Position numbers and translations under genes: made by a program. From Candidatus Woesearchaeota archaeon CG10_big_fil_rev_8_21_14_0_10_32_9 (GTDB lineage Archaea > Nanobdellota > Nanobdellia > Woesearchaeales > 21-14-0-10-32-9): 7,141 nt of DNA. Position 1 is the stretch's first letter. Every line of letters begins with the position of its first letter. The notes beneath the pieces are model-generated. The model searched no databases and was not told the origin of the DNA. It saw only the letters and a program-made list of their open reading frames with translations. Where the stretch lies: positions 15,568-22,708 of the forward strand of contig PCYF01000019.1 in NCBI GenBank assembly GCA_002762915.1, given 5' to 3'. Shown here piece after piece: positions 5,219 through 7,141 of this stretch.

Positions 5219-5635
5219 CTATCTTTTTTCGCCACAATTTAAACAAGAATCTCTATGAACACAAAGCAATTCTCCACATTTTGAACACTTCCATCTTTTT
5301 TGTTCGAATTTAACAAATTTTTTAATCCCAACTTTTTTAATATTCTCAAGATTCTCTAACATACTCATCCCATACTTTGTTCTATATCTTTTATCAAGAT
5401 CTTTTAATCTTGCACAAGGAAATTTTTCACACTTATCCGAACAAAAAAGCATTTTATTATTTTTGAGAACTTGACAACTTTTTATTATGCATTTTCTACA
5501 ACCATCAGGTTTATTTTCATCAATTCCTCTACACCCAAGACATTTATTTTTTTCTCTAAAATATCCCGAACAAATTCCGCAATTCATTCCACAAGGAGCA
5601 ATTAGTTCAGGAATAATTTTATGCTTTGCATTCAT
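5219..5635 (-). CDS. DUF3795 family Cys-rich protein
   Basis: 138 residues with 16 cysteines. The opening APCGMNCGICSGY (13-25) followed by CLGCRG (32-37), CRKC (46-49) and Cys54 is the DUF3795 signature, as are FPCARLKDLDKRYRTKYGMS (72-91) and the ENL.NIK..G helix behind it. The C-terminus adds CSKCGELLC and CLNCGE (Cys117, 120, 125, 131, 134), a probable zinc ribbon. The pattern suggests several metal sites, most simply zinc. The family is common in archaea and anaerobic bacteria and has no established biochemical role. The protein is soluble. The TATA box is 25 bases before the ATG, and the stop codon overlaps a cassette arm. Family assignment is confident; function unknown. Confidence 0.9.
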   Translation of the reverse strand: MNAKHKIIPELIAPCGMNCGICSGYFREKNKCLGCRGIDENKPDGCRKCIIKSCQVLKNNKMLFCSDKCEKFPCARLKDLDKRYRTKYGMSMLENLENIKKVGIKKFVKFEQKRWKCSKCGELLCVHRDSCLNCGEKR

Positions 5636-5652
5636 AGACTGAAAAAGATAGT

Positions 5653-5664
5653 TTAAATATATAA
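5653..5664 (-). promoter_or_regulatory. TATA-box promoter of the DUF3795 gene
   Basis: Minus strand reads CTTATATATTTA, the strongest TATA-like element of the window, centred about 25 bases before the ATG at 5635. Confidence 0.65.
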
Positions 5665-5699
5665 GCTTTATTTATTTTCACTGCCTAAGTAATATTGCA

Positions 5700-5718
5700 C
5701 ATAATCGTTGTTAAACTC
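5700..5718 (+). repeat. Core site F
   Basis: CATAATCGTTGTTAAACTC, preceded by AAGTAATATTGCA. It differs from core G by a single base (T for C at position 9), so these two copies look recently related. ATCGTTG in the core is mirrored by CAACGAT at 5742-5748. Confidence 0.8.
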
Positions 5719-5730
5719 TCCGTTTGAATT

Positions 5731-5764
5731 GATTTTTAATGCAACGATGCCGAAGGCAAAAATC
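5731..5764. repeat. Bulged hairpin in the insert of cassette 7
   Basis: GATTTTT (5731-5737) pairs with AAAAATC (5758-5764), and inside it GCC-GAA-GGC (5749-5757) forms the tip, leaving AATGCAACGAT as a one-sided bulge. One-sided unpaired bases are also what integron recombination sites use to mark the strand, but no such role is shown here. Confidence 0.5.
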
Positions 5765-5833
5765 TCGAGTTGAGGATTTGTCGTTCATCGAGCACGAAGT
5801 GCCATAAAAGAAAAAATCAAGGGCGATAAGAAA

Positions 5834-6307
5834 CTATTTAACAAGTTCTTCTAATCTTTCCAAATTATTTTTGAATTGAGCTAAATCATTAGGTGTATAA
5901 AATTGTGGTTGTTCTGAACAATAAGAAATTAAATCTCTAAAAAAGTCTCTTCTCATTTTTACATAAGCAGGTTTAATATCCTTTGGAACTAAATTCAATT
6001 CTTCCTCTAAGGCTCTAACACATCTATTCGGTGAATCTATTCCAATTTCTGTAAATTCAATAAATTCGTGAGCAACAGCGTATTGTCTGAATCTTTCTTC
6101 AACACTATCAGAAATTCCGAGTACATAACCTTCATTAGATTCTCCTGTTAATCGAAGCACAAAATTATTTAAATTTGGTTCTAGAGATTGAGGAACAACA
6201 AAATAACTAAATTTCCAGCTTCCGAGACTTACATCCATTTCTTGAAATCCCTGATTTTTGAAATATGTTCTTGCTCCTTCAATTTCATCCTTTGTGAACT
6301 TTTTCAT
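5834..6307 (-). CDS. Unknown protein with an HExxE motif
   Basis: 157 residues, soluble, no signal peptide. The most telling stretch is AVAHEFIEF (77-85): His80-Glu81-x-x-Glu84. About 17 residues later, RALEEELNLVP (98-108) offers Glu101-103. This recalls the short zinc-peptidase helix pair in which HExxH is followed by a distal glutamate, but the second histidine is replaced by Glu84, so it would be a variant or inactive zincin, or a chance match. The rest is charged and helical, with FVLRLTGESNEGYVLGISDS (49-68) probably a beta hairpin in front of the motif. I do not recognise the family. The TATA box is 28 bases before the ATG. Coding status is confident; the metallopeptidase idea is weak inference. 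Confidence 0.75.
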   Translation of the reverse strand: MKKFTKDEIEGARTYFKNQGFQEMDVSLGSWKFSYFVVPQSLEPNLNNFVLRLTGESNEGYVLGISDSVEERFRQYAVAHEFIEFTEIGIDSPNRCVRALEEELNLVPKDIKPAYVKMRRDFFRDLISYCSEQPQFYTPNDLAQFKNNLERLEELVK

Positions 6308-6330
6308 ACTACTATGTAGTGATTAATCTG

Positions 6331-6340
6331 TATTTAAATG
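6331..6340 (-). promoter_or_regulatory. TATA-box promoter of the HExxE gene
   Basis: Minus strand reads CATTTAAATA, a typical archaeal TATA element, centred about 28 bases before the ATG at 6307. Confidence 0.6.
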
Positions 6341-6390
6341 TATCGTTTTCTTACCACCCAATTTAGATGATAGACAAATCCTCAATTGAG

Positions 6391-6409
6391 CATAATCGCT
6401 GTTAAACTC
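6391..6409 (+). repeat. Core site G (right end of the visible array)
   Basis: CATAATCGCTGTTAAACTC, 18 of 19 identical to core F. No further copy is seen to the right, so this is the last site of the array in the window. Confidence 0.8.
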
Positions 6410-6519
6410 GTCCGTTAGTATTGAATTTGAGGAGAAGAGAACGTTAAAGCTCTGAATTCGAAGAATTGATTTAAAAAAAGTGTAACAACAATTTGATTAC
6501 AAAAATAATTAATGAAAAG
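6410..6519. other. Array-edge spacer without a gene
   Basis: The sequence behind core G resembles the structured inserts behind other cores. It starts from GTTAAAC, has a loose inverted repeat GAATTTGAG (6424-6432) with CTCTGAATTC (6451-6460), and then turns AT-rich, with GTGTAAC at 6480-6486. It could be the left end of another cassette whose right end lies beyond the window, or a remnant joining the array to the chromosome. No reading frame of note is present. Confidence 0.4.
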
Positions 6520-6541
6520 TTTTTATATAAATAACATAACT

Positions 6542-6552
6542 ATTATATAATA
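6542..6552 (+). promoter_or_regulatory. TATA-box promoter of the small membrane protein gene
   Basis: ATTATATAATA, centred about 26 bases before the ATG at 6572. A second strong element, TTTTATATAAATA (6520-6532), lies 46 bases upstream and could be an alternative promoter. Confidence 0.5.
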
Positions 6553-6571
6553 GAAATATTAAACTATCTCT

Positions 6572-6904
6572 ATGTCCTATCTTCAAAATCCTTTCTTAAT
6601 AGCGGTGTTTATTATAATAGTATATTTTATACTAAAATTAATTTATAGAATTCTTGTTAAACCTAAACTTAAGTTATCTAAAAAAGTTAAGATTAAAGCA
6701 GACAAAAAATATGAAAAATTACTCGCCAAGTTTAAAAAACTAAAAAAGAGATCCCCTAACAAAAATGATAAATTTAGATTAATAATAAATGCCAGTCATA
6801 TAACCATAAGAAGAAAAGGAATTAAAGGTCATTGGGGCAGACAAAAAGTTAGAAAATATTTATTAGAAAAACACAAAGTGGTGGACAAGTATAAAATGAG
6901 ATGA
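6572..6904 (+). CDS. Small basic single-pass membrane protein, unknown
   Basis: 110 residues. One hydrophobic segment, about residues 8-28 (LIAVFIIIVYFILKLIYRIL), is followed by a very basic region full of Lys and Arg (29-68), then a compact end with FRLIINASHITIRRKG and GHWGRQKVRKYL. The basic part should face the cytoplasm, where it could bind nucleic acid or ribosomes, but no family is recognised. It lies just beyond the last core site, on the strand opposite most array genes. Codon choice is as AT-rich as elsewhere. Promoter spacing supports the ATG. Whether it belongs to a cassette that continues past the window or to the chromosome beside the array is open. Confidence 0.7.
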   Translation: MSYLQNPFLIAVFIIIVYFILKLIYRILVKPKLKLSKKVKIKADKKYEKLLAKFKKLKKRSPNKNDKFRLIINASHITIRRKGIKGHWGRQKVRKYLLEKHKVVDKYKMR

Positions 6905-6976
6905 ACAAATACAGAATTATTATTTAATAACACAAATTTGAAAAATATTTATCATCCAGAACAATATTCTTCGTGT

Positions 6977-7141
6977 TTACGGCAATCTATTCAAAGATTT
7001 GGTTAAATAGTTTTCTTTGTCTTTGACTTCAGTCTTGTCTGTTATTGTTTCTACTTTTTTCGTTTCTGCTTTCGCTTTTTGTTGTTGTGTAAATTTTGCT
7101 TCATCTTCTTTTTTATCAACTAAAGAAATACTCATGCTTGC
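6977..7141 (-). CDS. Lys/Glu-rich protein, C-terminal part (may begin outside the window)
   Basis: A minus-strand frame closes at 6977-6979 and stays open to the right edge. The first ATG inside the window (7133-7135) would give 52 residues beginning MSISLVDKKEDEAKFTQQQK and ending LTKSLNRLP, but the frame continues past the edge (Ala-Ser before the Met), so this may be the tail of a longer protein. The composition is low-complexity: Lys, Glu, Thr and Gln dominate, with no hydrophobic core, suggesting a disordered or coiled-coil tail. It converges with the membrane protein gene at 6572-6904, with only about 70 bases between them. No family recognised. Confidence 0.5.
   Translation of the reverse strand, partial: ASMSISLVDKKEDEAKFTQQQKAKAETKKVETITDKTEVKDKENYLTKSLNRLP

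Larger units (their letters stand above)
5145..5710 (-). mobile_element. Candidate cassette 6 (DUF3795) with inverted arms
   Basis: ACTATCTTTTT (5218-5228, overlapping the stop codon) and AAAAAGATAGT (5642-5652, between start codon and TATA box) are exact reverse complements. A weaker outer pair is CAAGACAGCGA (5202-5212) with TCACTGCCTAAG (5678-5689). The end half-sites also match in part: GTTATACGC on the left, GCACATAAT on the right. Confidence 0.55.
5711..6401 (-). mobile_element. Candidate cassette 7 (HExxE protein) with private inverted arms
   Basis: The left arm at 5764-5789 and right arm at 6366-6390 are reverse complements over about 25 bases with a few mismatches, including 13 unbroken pairs (GACAAATCCTCAA on the right). 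On the right the arm runs straight into the half-site GAGCATAAT; on the left a 45-base insert separates GTTAAACTC from the arm. Same plan as cassette 3. Confidence 0.68.
236..6409 (+). other. Integron-like array of single-gene cassettes
   Basis: Nine copies of a 19-base core (S0, S1, A-G) divide this stretch into eight complete units, each with exactly one gene. All cores point the same way although gene strands differ. At least six units have unit-specific inverted repeats near their ends. The side of each unit that begins with GTTA carries a longer structured insert, so the units are polar like integron cassettes. Differences from classical integrons: no clear RYYYAAC...GTTRRRY pair in the right order, one promoter per gene, and no integrase in view. 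A mobile cassette array is inferred; repeated cores, arms and gene layout are read directly. Confidence 0.65.

Noticed and set aside
5219..6307. Toxin-antitoxin pair
   Set aside because: The two adjacent genes are a DUF3795 protein and an unknown protein, each in its own unit with its own promoter, 198 bases apart and separated by core F.
236..6409. CRISPR array
   Set aside because: The repeats are 19 bases, imperfect, and 500-1200 bases apart with a full gene between them.
1..7141. tRNA, rRNA or known riboswitch
   Set aside because: No cloverleaf, rRNA-like or riboswitch-like sequence was recognised by eye on either strand.

Overview
The window looks archaeal, AT-rich, and carries an array of single-gene units. 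The domain is inferred from promoters: nearly every start codon has a TATA-like box centred about 25-31 bases upstream, with no Shine-Dalgarno-like sequence. That is the layout of archaeal leaderless transcripts. A small-genome (DPANN-type) archaeon is plausible but cannot be proved from this window.

Layout, left to right: (1) 5' end of an unknown minus-strand gene (<1-167); (2) Cys-rich, membrane-anchored surface protein (299-952, -); (3) small alpha/beta hydrolase (1081-1656, -); (4) PLP-dependent threonine synthase-like enzyme (1795-2814, -); (5) DNPH1/nucleoside deoxyribosyltransferase-like protein (2956-3363, -); (6) aldo/keto reductase (3548-4408, -); (7) conserved unknown protein (4646-5110, +); (8) DUF3795 Cys-rich protein (5219-5635, -); (9) unknown protein with an HExxE motif (5834-6307, -); (10) small basic membrane protein (6572-6904, +); (11) tail of a Lys/Glu-rich protein (6977->7141, -). 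No operon is visible: each gene stands alone with its own promoter, and the products share no evident pathway.

The main finding is what lies between the genes. Nine intergenic sites share a 19-base core, roughly CATAATCGYTGTTAWRYKC, always on the plus strand, one in each gap from 236 to 6409. Between consecutive cores, at least six genes are bracketed by imperfect inverted repeats whose sequence is private to that unit. The arm near the GTTA half-site is split from it by a 35-100 base insert, usually holding a hairpin; the other arm lies next to or close to the CATAAT half-site. The polarity is constant even though the gene at 4646-5110 is reversed. This resembles an integron cassette array (gene plus folded recombination site, repeated in tandem), and integrons are known from some archaea. 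However, the sites do not fit the canonical attC order RYYYAAC...GTTRRRY, and each unit carries its own promoter. No integrase is in the window. I therefore describe it as an integron-like array of promoter-bearing gene cassettes of unassigned type.
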